This document shows positions 11,080-20,732 of a stretch of DNA of 27,737 bases, in pieces. A program made the position numbers and the translations under genes. Within the stretch, counting starts at the first letter, position 1. Each line of letters opens with the position of its first letter. The stretch covers positions 1-27,737 of the forward strand of contig KN880726.1 in the NCBI GenBank assembly GCA_000934385.1, read 5' to 3'. This stretch comes from Cylindrobasidium torrendii FP15055 ss-10 (lineage: Eukaryota; Basidiomycota; Agaricomycetes; Agaricales; Physalacriaceae). The notes below the pieces were generated by a model, which made no database searches, was not told the origin of the DNA, and saw nothing but the letters and a program-made list of their open reading frames with translations.

Positions 11080-11640
11080 TCCCAATTCTGTCCGTACCAC
11101 CATATCCACCTGGAGCTCATCTTCTGCGTCGCGTATCAACAGATCCTTCAGCTCACTTATGTCGAAGAACTCCTGGACTCTCTCAAGACAATTTCTGTTG
11201 AACTTTTCTGGCCATTCCTCACCGCTTTTGTCGCATCGGTGCACGCAGTCAACCAGGGTGTCGTGGAAGCTGTGAACACATTGGACATTTCGAAGGCGCT
11301 GGAGGGATGGGATAAGACATTTGATAGACTACTGAAGGGCTTAGAGGATAAGGTGCGTTGCAGTTGCTTTCCCAAGGTGTATATTAACAAAGCTTAGGAT
11401 CGTAGCTCGCGTCTACGTATGCCAGCAAAGGCTATTCCTGTGGCCATTAACCCACCCTCGGATGATCCCAGTACCACTGCGCCCGTTCCCATACCAATTG
11501 CGCAGCATTGAACCATCACCCTGGCGGCTGACGAAACGTCGGATGGACAAACCATTGCTCGCAATGTTGAGGCCCTCAAGAATTGAATGTGCGGCACGCG
11601 GTGGCCAGGGTGGAGGCGGCAGACCGCGCACCCCACTGGA
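11080..11640 (+). pseudogene. Fragment of signal recognition particle receptor alpha subunit (SRX domain), decayed
   Basis: Frame from 11113: LELIFCVAYQQILQLTYVEE, then LLDSLKTISVELFWPFLTAF, VASVHAVNQ, and KALEGWDKTFDRLLKGLEDK. This matches the conserved core of the SR-alpha N-terminal (SRX) domain, which binds the SR-beta GTPase on the ER membrane. A 45-nt intron (11353-11397, GTGCGT...TTAG) is retained in phase, so the copy did not arise by reverse transcription. Exon 2 continues DRSSRLRMPAKA, hits TGA at 11509-11511, and reads on in the same frame as DETSDGQTIARNVEALKN before another TGA at 11584. A further piece (GGQGGGG) sits in another frame. Upstream, SVRTTIS at about 11090-11110 appears one base out of frame. 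The start of the SRX domain, the N-domain and the GTPase G-domain are all absent. A duplicated fragment is the best reading. Confidence 0.7.
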
Positions 11641-12254
11641 GAACTGGAGAGCACGCCCAGCTCTGAGTGCGTGCAATGTTCTGCGGCTTGAAGCCTTGCT
11701 CATGAATTTCTAGTGCTGAAACCCGGACGGCACAATCACGTATGCTTACCAAGAAGTGTCGCAAATCGAGTCGATTTGCGACACTTCTTGGTAAGCATAC
11801 GCTCAACCGGATGTGGAATTGTGTTCAACCGATGCGAACACCCCAGAATGCTAGTATTTTATGTTTGTGTTATTACGAGTAGTAAGTTTGCATTCTCAAA
11901 ACTAGTTATGTATACCCAAATCTACAAATACTTCAATCCCATGCTGTGCGTGAGCGTTTCTTTTTGTGCTCAATGTCATTATCCTCATCCTCACATCTGC
12001 AAACAGGTACTAGGCCTAAGTTAACTTTGGGTACATTAGTTGACCTGTATCAACCTAAGTCAACTCTAGTTTTTCCCTCCAGGGAAAGGTTTCATGGAAC
12101 TCTAAACCATGGTTGTCTACAAGTCACTCAAAGGTGACTGAAGTTCAACCCAGGTTAACCAAAGTTTGAAGCTACAAATTGCCTTCCCACTGGGGCGGTA
12201 TGGAGTTTCCCTGAGGTTTACCTCAGGGCAAGGTCATAATGACCCATTACCGTA
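11641..12254. other. Non-coding stretch with palindrome and GTTAAC-rich DNA
   Basis: No gene supported. Besides the long palindrome (separate entry) it holds AAGTTAACTTTGGG, AGTTGACCTG and CCAGGTTAACC words from 12010 to 12170 and a tight palindrome CCCTGAGGT-TT-ACCTCAGGG at 12209-12228. These GTTAAC/AGGTT words return near 24.7 kb. Confidence 0.5.
11739..11801. repeat. 63-bp perfect palindrome (31-bp arms, 1-nt centre)
   Basis: Left arm 11739-11769 (starts CGTATGCTTACCAAGAAG), centre G at 11770, right arm 11771-11801 is its exact reverse complement. No mismatch in 31 pairs. Such a near-spacerless hairpin is rare in stable genomic DNA. It could be a young hairpin-forming element, a fold-back scar of repair, or an assembly fold-back. 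Confidence 0.9.
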
Positions 12255-12727
12255 GGTCAACTGAAGTTCCCTCCAAGTTCCGTCCAAGTTCCGTCCAAGT
12301 TCCGTCCAAGTTCCGTCCAAGTTATCTCCCAGTTGTCTCCAAGTTATCTCCAAGTTATCTCCAAGTTGTCTCCGAGTTCCCTCCGAGTTGTCTCCAAGTT
12401 CCGACCAAGTTCCCTCCAAGTTATCTCTGAGTTCTCTCTGAGTTCCCTCCGAGTTCTCTCCAAGTTGTCTCTGAGTTCTCTCCGAGTTCCCTCCGAGTTC
12501 TCTCCGAGTTCCCTCTAGGTTCCCTCCGAGTTCTCTCCAAGTTGTCTCCAAGCTCTCTCCGAGTTCCCTCAAGGTTGTTTTCAAGTTTGCTGCAAGTTCC
12601 CTCTAAGTCATCTCCAAGTTCCCTCTAAGTCATCTCCAAGTCCCCACAGAGTTCTCCCAAAGGTACCAGCAAGTTTCCTTTGAGTGCACTTCAAGGTTGC
12701 ACTAAGTTTGCTCTGAGTTAACCACAA
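12255..12727. repeat. Array of 43 units of 11 bp, no indels
   Basis: Unit consensus GTTCCCTCCAA, with variants such as GTTCCGTCCAA, GTTATCTCCAA, GTTCTCTCCGA and GTTGTCTCCAA. Unit starts fall exactly every 11 bases from 12255 to the end; I checked positions 12321, 12387, 12453, 12519, 12585, 12651 and 12717. Substitutions become heavier towards the right (GTTTGCTCTGA, GTTAACCACAA). Since 3 x 11 = 33 bp, any open frame repeats every 11 codons; on the minus strand 12584-12234 is open for 116 codons with units such as RQLGDNLDGTW. I regard it as a minisatellite rather than a gene. Confidence 0.9.
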
Positions 12728-13002
12728 CTGCATTAAAGTTATCCTAAGTTTACTTAAATCAACATCAACTCAGTTACCTAAAAACAATTCTCAAAGTTAA
12801 TTCAAACAATTAACTTCAAACTGAAAACTCCCAAAACTTATTCAAACCAAAAAAAAAACAGCAAATACAATAATGCAATTTAAACATGGGCAAAAATAAC
12901 CCCTAACTAATATACCAATTAACATAATTAATGGACGATGCAGAGAACCTAAAGTACAAAAAGAAAGCAAGAACAAATGAATGTATAAGTACTAATAAGT
13001 CA
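12728..13002. other. AT-rich 3' flank
   Basis: The 11-bp array fades into A/T-rich DNA with AAGTTA and TCAAAC words and an A9 run near 12850. It probably ends in the 3' UTR of the minus-strand DUF6532-like gene. No gene seen. Confidence 0.4.
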
Positions 13003-14776
13003 TTAAGACTTGCCTGCCCTCCTTGCTGCATCAGCCTGAGCAGCCTGCATCATCATCTTCACCGCCTCACCATCCTCTGCAACCTCGGTACGCACCAACC
13101 AACCCTTCCGGGCCCTCTCACTATTAAAAAATTAGTAAGACGACGTAGAGAGGCAAAAATAAACATACCAAGCTTGCTGGAAGACCTTAACCTGCCACTC
13201 GTGCACCAAGTCGGGATAGTCCAGCTCATATGACCGGAGCTTGAACATAACCTCGGTGTAGGTGGTGGCGGAGGCAACGGTGAACGGCTTGCGTTCCCAC
13301 CGGCCACTGGCATACTCGTCGACAACATGGTTACCCTGTAAATTATGTCAGTAACGGAAGTGCAGAATTAAAATGACATACACAGGTAAGAATCAAACCG
13401 ATGAGGGAGAGCGGGATCTTCTGTGCCTCCATAACCCAAGCAAATGCATCGACGTCAAGTCGAGAGCGTTGAGTGATAAGGAGGCTGCAGGCAACATCGA
13501 CCACCCACTCGGCCTGGCCAAACTGCAGAACGTCGTAGGTACGATTCTACCAAAAAAATCGTCAGTAAGAACGCATGGAATCCACGGACACTTACCACCA
13601 AGTCAATGCTGCCATACTGCCAAACACGATTCGTCTTGATCCAGTGAACATCCTCAGTCGTGACACGTTCTGCCTCCTGAGCATTCGGAGCTGCTCGCGG
13701 GATACCCATCAGGTGAATCGACCCACGAACGAAACAGACTGTCGTTGCACGGCAAGCCTGATTAGTGTAGTCGATCTGCAAATATGTGAGCTCCATATTA
13801 AGGAAGAGAAAAGCGGAGATCAAACTTACATAGGTAATGGCACGGGAAAGGCGGGGGCTATTCCGGAGTCTGGCCCAAGCGTTGACGAATTCCGGGCACG
13901 CGTAACGGGAATCATGGGCGGTGCGGTGGATAGTGTTGCTGATACGGTCTTCCATGTTGTACGGATTGAGGTAGGCATCGTCGTTCAGCAACTCGGCGCG
14001 GCTGATGTTCTTGGAACGATTGAGGAGACCTCGCTCGTGCGTCGTGAATTCCGCTGCTGTGACCTTCGATGACTTGCGGCAGGGGACGCGGATGGTATCG
14101 TCGACCTCAATCTCGTTGTCGGCCTTGCGCTTGCGAGAGTTCTGAACTTTCATGGGGGGCGTAACGTCGGTGATTTCCTGGTTCACACATTAGTATTGAC
14201 CTTGAAGTGAGAGAAATAATAAAACGTACCGGACCATTGTCCTCGTCAAGGTCGAAGTCCTCATCAAATGCGCCCATCTCCTCGTCGTCAGGCTCGGACC
14301 TGCTCTCCTCGTCGTCGGAGGAGCCTTGTTCAGCGCGCCGGCGCTTTTCCTCCTGCTCAAAGCGTTTCCGCTGCTCAGCGATGGCGATGGACTGCTGAGC
14401 GAACGACGGAGCCAGAGCCGCAAGTTCATCGTTGTCGTCGATGACGGTTGGTTGTGAAGTGGAGGGCGCGCTGGGTTGCACGGCCTCGTCGTTGGCAGCA
14501 CCTTGGTTCTTGCGCAATGCTACATGTACATTAGTGTGTGCTCATCACTCTAAATAGCGAGTACGCACCTTGCGACGGGAGCTCCACGTCCTTGCGACGC
14601 TGCTTCGATGCTCTGGCGGGAGTGGGGTCGGGGGTGGCGGGAGCGACGACGGTGGCCTTGCTGGCGGGTGGCTTGCTAGCGCTCCGGGTGACCGCTCCTG
14701 GACGCCGAGCGATGAGGCCACGGCGGGTGACTCGGTTTGTCGAGGCGGTAGTAGGCGTCGACAATGGCGAAGGCAT
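13003..14776 (-). CDS. DUF6532-like protein, function unknown
   Basis: Seven exons read downwards: 14776-14569, 14519-14230, 14177-13830, 13775-13596, 13546-13382, 13335-13169, 13120-13003; 491 residues, all phases match, introns 46-54 nt. Residues 1 to about 200 are disordered: basic Ala/Thr/Pro-rich, then acidic (DDEEMGAFDEDFDLDED), then a nuclear-localisation-like RKRKAD. From about 205 a helical domain follows, with RYACPEFVNAWARLRNSPRL and IDYTNQACRATTVCFVRGSI, then CGNHVVDEYASGRWERKPF and YPDLVHEWQVKVFQQACERA. The pattern of a Val/Leu-rich helix, then an E/DY-SGR-x-x-x-x-F segment, then a terminal W helix, recalls DUF6532, a domain expanded in Agaricomycetes and often found in repeat-rich DNA. 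Assignment is from memory of the pattern, so moderate. It lies next to the TET/JBP-like gene on the same strand. Confidence 0.75.
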
Positions 14777-15023
14777 AGTTGAAAGGATGAGAAGGAGGGA
14801 TAAAGAGAAAAGAAAGTGGGAAAGGAGTGAGTGGGAATGGGAGAATGCAGAAGACCGAAAATCTGTGTGGTTTATATACAAGTGGGACGGAAAATACGGC
14901 CCGTTTATGACAAGAAGAAATGACAAGAAATTATGGAGGATCATATTAATAACGCTGCCTAGAGACTGCGCCAACAAACCTAATCCAATCGTAGTATAGC
15001 AATGTAACGTAACAATACAACAC

Positions 15024-16978
15024 TCACATCCATTTTGGAAACATCCGGTTGAGGAGTAAGGCTGGGCGCTCCATGTCCCGCTCCGTCTCCACTGCTCCCA
15101 TTGAGTACTCCTTCAAATACCGTAACCAACCGCGCTTAGAGTTGCCGCCGCGGTAGACAAACTCGGAGAGACCACCGCTGTTGTACGACGTGACAGAATA
15201 TCGAACTTCGTCTTCCCCAATTCGGGTATTCGCGTGTGGAAATAGTGCTGTTGGAAACCATGCCTCTGCGCCTTGTGGGAACTGGACTAGAAGGCGAAGA
15301 GTTGGGAAGACGATGTGCCCACCAGTGCGATAGTTGTATGGTCCAAATGCTCGAAGCGGCGCCCAGCCGTACGCGTTATCAGTATCGTCGATGTGGGTTT
15401 CACAGACGGTTTGAGGACCAAAATTGAAGGTTGTGAGAGCAAAGGGCAGGTCCTCGAATGGAAACTTGAGGTGTTCGCAGTCTGGATGTAACGATACCGC
15501 CTCCCGAATGTCCCAGTACGTTGAGTGCATATCAGGATTATACATTCGCCAGGCAACTGAAAGTAATATGCAGCGATTAGCACTAAGTTGGCAGGCGTCG
15601 ATAATACTGAAGACGTACTATCTGACTGACGCGCTTCATACTGGAAGTCTGGATCACTGAGTAGAGAATGCAGGATTCGCTCATTCGACACCAGATTGAC
15701 CACACGCGATGGGACCTATGGATATGTTAGGCTTGAGAGCGAATGTATGAATGATTTGAACAATACATACTTCTGTTCCCGACGAATGTACAACTCCCTC
15801 TCGAAGTGCATAGAAATCCCCTTTGCCGCCGGTTTTTTTGGACAGCCTAGCCTTCTGGGCCACTTTCCGCAATGTTTCTGTCATACGTTCCTGCCTTTCC
15901 AAGCCTTCCTTTGACGTGTCGCGTTTGCGTAGGAGTATGATGAGGCGACGCTGGCAGTCCAGAATGGCAATTGTCTCGAGCCCGTCCCACTCAAGCTCCC
16001 GAAATCCCTCCTCAATAGCTTCTTGAAGATCGCGTGGGGCGTGATATGTACGCTTGGAGGATCCACGCCACCCCCCAGTACCGCAGGGAACCTCCGCAAC
16101 ATCGAAGTTGGTCAGAATCAGGACCTTTGTCTTTGCAAGGTGCTTGATCCATATATCCTTGAGACCACGGAATCGGGGCTGATTATCGCGCTTAGCCCGC
16201 TGGGTAGCTCGACGACGCTGCTTCGCATCCTGGGACCTTGCCTTGACTCTCTTCTTCTGAGGGGGTTGTACGTCTTCATTCTCGTCGCCAATTATCGCAA
16301 ATGTCGGCGGAGGTGGTACCGGCAACGGTGGGAGAGTGTTGACTGCACTAGTGGAAGCTACGCGTGCCATAAAGGCAGGCGACGACCTTGGGAGAGGTTT
16401 ATTTGGACGAGCGGCGGAAACAGGCTGAGGCGACGTCGGCGAACTATTATGTAGAAGATTGTCCGCATAACGATGGCGAAGAGATTGATGAGAGGAACTT
16501 TGTGGAGGAGGCGGCGTTGGTTGGACTGGTTGCGGACTTTTGGCGGACGAAAAATATCCAGCATCATCGAACATGTCGACTTTGTGACGGTGAAGGTAAG
16601 CTTTTGTCATGACATAGCGCGGGGTTGGGACGCTGGGAGGAGTAGAAGAATGAGATTGCGCATGTACACCTTTAAATTAGCGAAATTAGTAGTGGATGAA
16701 TGGTGAAGGAATATACTCACCTGCGGAAAATATGTTATCATCCATGGCAGCGCGCATTGGGCATACATCAGCGTCCAAAATGGCTCTTTCGAGCGAGGCG
16801 ATGTTGAATGAAGTCTAAAGCGTGTGAGATGCTGAAAAATGAGCGCAAATAAATACCGCCTGCATTCTCGCCGGCTGTCAGAGCTTTCCAGCCCAATCCG
16901 GTATAGTACTTACACTGACAGGGGGCGAGGGGCAAACGGCAAAAATGCGCTGGACTGATCACGCACCTCTGATATCAT
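15024..16978 (-). CDS. TET/JBP-like 2-oxoglutarate- and Fe(II)-dependent dioxygenase
   Basis: Model read downwards: 16978-16967, 16814-16721, 16669-15771, 15715-15619, 15556-15024; 544 residues, all phases match. The first exon (4 codons) is the least sure part; the rest is well supported. The C-terminal third carries the catalytic core: FNFGPQTVCETHIDDTDNAY with the iron-binding HxD (His ~422, Asp ~424), WAPLRAFGPYN, GGHIVFPTLRLLVQFPQGAE, then ALFPHANTRI with the second iron His (~475) and EVRYSVTSYNSGGL with the Arg (~486) that would hold 2-oxoglutarate. This layout is that of the fungal TET/JBP family, whose characterised members oxidise 5-methylcytosine or thymine-derived bases in DNA. 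Residues ~50-200 are disordered, with a basic stretch (PPQKKRVKARSQ) that may be a nuclear signal. All catalytic residues are present. Known fungal relatives are often linked to KDZ transposons; one is present 8.5 kb away. Substrate here is inferred. Confidence 0.85.
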
Positions 16979-17370
16979 AGCGCGTCCTCCAGCAATAACG
17001 AGCGTGGGTGTTGGAAAGAATGTGGTGTGGTCGCGTCCCAAGACGTGCCAATCTGGCGATAGCACAAGCTACCGACTTCCTCTAGCACAAGCTACAAGAA
17101 GTTAGGGGTCCAGCGTCAATCTGTGATCCCAGGTGGTGTTTTGTGGCTCCCGACTGTGTGATAGCGAGCGAGGTGGTGGTGGTGGGAGAATGAGTTTGAA
17201 CGTGATCGCCGATCGCGTTGTGACTTGCCTAGATGTTCGGCAGCGCCACACGTGTGGACTTCACCAATTTGACCTCATAAAGACAAGAGCGTTACAATGA
17301 AAATGATAGGATATAAAAGTGCAATTCTGAATATCTAGACTTGAAAATACATGTATACCGCAACGCAAAT
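16979..17370. other. Short intergenic region
   Basis: Lies between the start of the TET/JBP-like gene and the end of the 745-residue gene and should hold the promoter of the former. Contains a 13-bp direct repeat TAGCACAAGCTAC at 17060-17072 and 17083-17095. No gene seen. Confidence 0.4.
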
Positions 17371-19654
17371 CTAAGCAATCGGCCAGGTCTTTGTCTCGCG
17401 TGGAAGAGTGGGAGCTCTGCTGAACACATCCTTGAAACAGCTGATATAGTGCATTGCAATTTGCCCCTCTGCACGATTGACCGCCGTATTCATCTTCTCT
17501 TCATCAAGCTCATCTGCGTGCATGAGCGTCAACCCTTTGACTTCACGTAGCACTTCGTCGCTAATCCGCCATTTATCTCGCCACTGGCTCATGACTGTCG
17601 CCAGCTGCAGCAGCACCGTTGATTTCTCCGAATTGCGGCGCGACGCAAGGCCCTGGCTCTTCTTGTAGAACGATTCGTGCGGTACATACTGGCCATTGAA
17701 GTGGGTGACGGACTGCAGAACCTCAAGGCGACGGTCTTCTTGAGAGTAACGCACGCTGGCGGTGATAGAGTCGTCAATGGCCAAGGTCTGGCTTGCTTCG
17801 TTTGACGAACTTGCTCTGTTTGACGAGAGTGGATCGTACAGCTTGGAGTCGAGGTTCACAAATTCCCAACGCCATTCGACCTCATTCATGTCGGAGAGAA
17901 TCGAGCGGGTGACAGAAAGCGACAGAGGTTTGGAGGGATCGATGTAGGCGCCCTGCCATATGAGTCGATCAGGTAGACGTTGTAGAGAGATTGTGCCCTA
18001 AAGCTATGAGAACCAATTGAAATAGATGTTCACATTAACGCACCTCAAACCCAGCATTCCTAATAGACTTATTCAACTCGTCCTCCGCCTTCTTTCGTGC
18101 TATATCGTTGGTTGATCCTGGAGCGCTGGCGCGCAGTGTACATGCAACGAGGTTGGAACGCCAGACAGGGAGCTTCAAGGCGCAATCCGCTGAGGATTGG
18201 ATGCGATAAACAAACGCGGGGCGATGGTGGACGTAGCTACACAATGCCCCGTTTCGAATGTTGTCGTTGGTCATGTTTGCGAGCATACCGGCATCAGGGA
18301 ACGCATAGCCGCGCCAATCAGTCTTTGATTCCTTCGCACCCGGCCAGGTCAGTTGGGTGGAATCGTTGTGACCGCGTCCGACAAGTTTCGCAGCTTCAAT
18401 CCAAGGTCCAAGAGGCGCGCTGAGATACTTGGAATCGTTCACCCATTTTTTGGACGCTGGCTGCACGCTCGAAGTCCGACTGTTTGATTTCCGAGTGTAC
18501 GAGCCCGAAGCTGCAGAAATCGTCGACGAGGCACGCACAACTGAAGAAGTAGATGCGGTACTGGATATGGCGGGCGCAGCGATTGTCTGAGAGGGAAGGT
18601 GGTGCCGAGATGGGTCGTAAATGCCAAATTCCTTGAGCTGACCTATTTGAACAGGTGTCCACTCGTCTTGAGGATGCTGGAGGGGATGGTCGCGGCGCAG
18701 CCATGCCATCATGGCGGCCATTCGATGCGGATTCTTTGCGTCCCCACGGAATACGATAGGACTGTTGTCCGCACGAGAGGGCTTGAGAATGACAATGGCG
18801 CCTGGCGTTCCAACTTGCTGTCCCCGTGCAACAATCACTGTGCTGTTGAGCACCGATTGCATCACATTATCGGGGAGAAGATGTTGTATCTCAGCGGTGA
18901 GGTCGACTTCACCAACGCGACGGATGAAATACGTAGGGAGACCTGCTCGGTACAACACTTCGGCAGATTCATGGTTGCTGGTGATGGCGCCCAGGCGGTC
19001 TTTATCCACAGGAAGGGGTTTGTCGGGCGGATTGATGTAGAGATTGCGGAATTTGTCGTGCCAATCAAGAAAAGCCTGGAGGTCAAGGAGGTAGCGCTGA
19101 ACACTAGCCCAGAGCCACACGCAGTCGTTTCGTGCGCCAGGAATACTAAGACGGTTGATGGCATTCTTGAACGACCGTAAGATGGGTTTTCGAGTTGAAA
19201 GACTGCCGATGGCGTCTGCGTTGGTGAGCTCTGCGTCCCTGAGGGTGCCTTCGAACCTCTCCACAACCGCATATGCCTCTGCTTCGAGTGTAGAAGCCAA
19301 TCGCTCCTCGATAGTGCCAAACGAGCTATCCTTGTATGTAGGAATCCAGTCATCGTGAGCAAGTTCAGCGTGGAGAACGACACGCCTAGTTCCCGGGGCA
19401 CCAAGCTGTGGAGCCAGGATGAGAGGCAGATGGCCCTGTGTGTTGCGAAATACTTGAGGATGTAAGGTAGGATCGTCGATGCCCCATTTTGCGTCCTTGA
19501 GAGCACGGACAACGCGTTGAGTGTGCACGAGTGGATTGGGCAGTGTCATCATGTTGGGGGACGATATGATGAGGGATGCGGTGGGGTCGTTTGGATCAGG
19601 GAAGACACCGCCAACGATGCCGTGCGTGTATTTTTGCCATCTTGAGCTTTGCAT
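17371..19654 (-). CDS. Uncharacterised basidiomycete protein, 745 residues
   Basis: Two exons, 19654-18044 and 17997-17371, joined in phase by a 46-nt intron (GTGCGT...TTTAG). ATG 19654 is chosen because a plausible acceptor (TTCGAATTCAG) ends seven bases before it and no other ATG precedes it in frame; an upstream frame reading ADFSKALSQYIPKDFLE (about 19745-19800) might be an extra first exon. Residues about 170-290 are helical (VWLWASVQRYLLDLQAFLDW, then LGAITSNHESAEVLYRAGLP and TYFIRRVGEVD). A Ser-rich linker (about 390-430) precedes a C-terminal part with VEWRWEFVNLDSKLYD, FNGQYVPHESFYKKSQG and a helical end. I recall similar unnamed proteins in many Agaricomycetes, but know no function, and see no enzyme motif, membrane segment or zinc finger. 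Confidence 0.75.
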
Positions 19655-20732
19655 ATTGGCTGAATTCGAAAGGTAAGCGCTATGTTCTATTGCTATCACT
19701 GTATACACACCTGTCAGGGAAGGGGGTCCAAACACTCGAGGAAATCCTTGGGAATATATTGGCTAAGAGCCTTCGAAAAGTCAGCACGTCGAAAACGCGT
19801 TGTAATGGCCAGGCGTACCGGTGCAAATCAAAGTCCACTGGAAGCAACGGATTTTGGGGCCTTCGCGCGGGGAACCAGAGTCCGTGTCAAGAACCGCACG
19901 TCCGTCGCTGGTATCAACTCAAGTTGAGCACCGTGTTGTCTAGCGTCTATCTAGACAACCAACCTTGGTAGCGTCAAGCTATCAAGTATCCAAACGTATG
20001 GCAACAAGCCAAACGTATCCGTATGCGAAGATTGCGGTGTCGGGAGGAGGACCAAGTGTCCGAGCGGTTTGTCCGAGTGGTGTGGGCAGTGGTCGGGGCG
20101 ACGGTGAGAGATAGAAAGTGATCAAAATGATCGACGCATCAGCGCGTCGGCATTGACCGCTTCCCGATCATTCTTCCTTTTTGCCACCAGCACCAGCGGA
20201 CGACAGGCTCCTAGATTGATGCTAGGGGTCGGTACGACACATTAGATTGATTCTAATGTGTTGTACACTGCATGTACATTGATTGTATATGTTTCCCCGT
20301 CGTTTATCTTGATGATAGCGACTTGTGCCTTCAGCCAACACGAGTTCCCGCTCAGCCCGTCTCCACCCAGCCCGTCTCCGCTGCCATGGACCTCCCCAGC
20401 GCTCGAGGGACAACTTCCGCATTTCTTACCCACCGGCCAACGCGTCAATACTACTACCTGCACTTCTTATGCAGTGGACGCCGATGGTCTTCCGGTATCT
20501 CAGCACATTTCCGTAAAGTTATGGTTCCAGGTGAGTTCTACAGACTTCTATTGGTACGTATAACTCATATTTTAGTACATGCGACTGCCTGTTTTGCACG
20601 AGGCCTCGAAGTCAAATTACCGTGTGGATTCCATCTCCTAATCTCGGTCATCGGCGAGTACACAATTTTCAAATGAAATAATCCATCCATCTGACCTGTC
20701 CACAGTAGCCTTAGTTCACTCTTCCCACCAAC
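19655..20732. other. Intergenic: promoter side of two divergent genes, with hairpins
   Basis: No complete gene. On the minus strand, GTGTGTATACAGTGATAGC...CGAATTCAG (about 19662-19711) looks like a 5'-UTR intron of the 745-residue gene. Two hairpins: GTTGTCTAG/CTAGACAAC at 19935-19959 (7-nt loop), and the longer one at 20232-20266 (separate entry). The right part precedes the Plavaka transposase and may hold the left end of that element, but I found no terminal repeat. Confidence 0.4.
20232..20266. repeat. 15-bp-arm hairpin
   Basis: Arms 20232-20246 (GTACGACACATTAGA) and 20252-20266 (TCTAATGTGTTGTAC) pair at 14 of 15 positions, with a TTGAT loop. It lies about 470 bases upstream of the Plavaka start codon and could be a subterminal element of the transposon. 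Confidence 0.7.

Noticed and set aside
12239..12584. Repetitive frames on both strands of the 11-bp array as a structural protein gene
   Set aside because: An 11-bp repeat without stops is open in both directions automatically; no start context, introns or flanking coding sequence. Kept only as a speculation in the findings.
12255..12727. CRISPR array
   Set aside because: Units are contiguous 11-mers with no spacers, in a eukaryotic genome.
18862..19512. 216-codon minus frame overlapping the 745-residue gene
   Set aside because: Shifted frame within a longer open exon that has a clean splice to the next exon.
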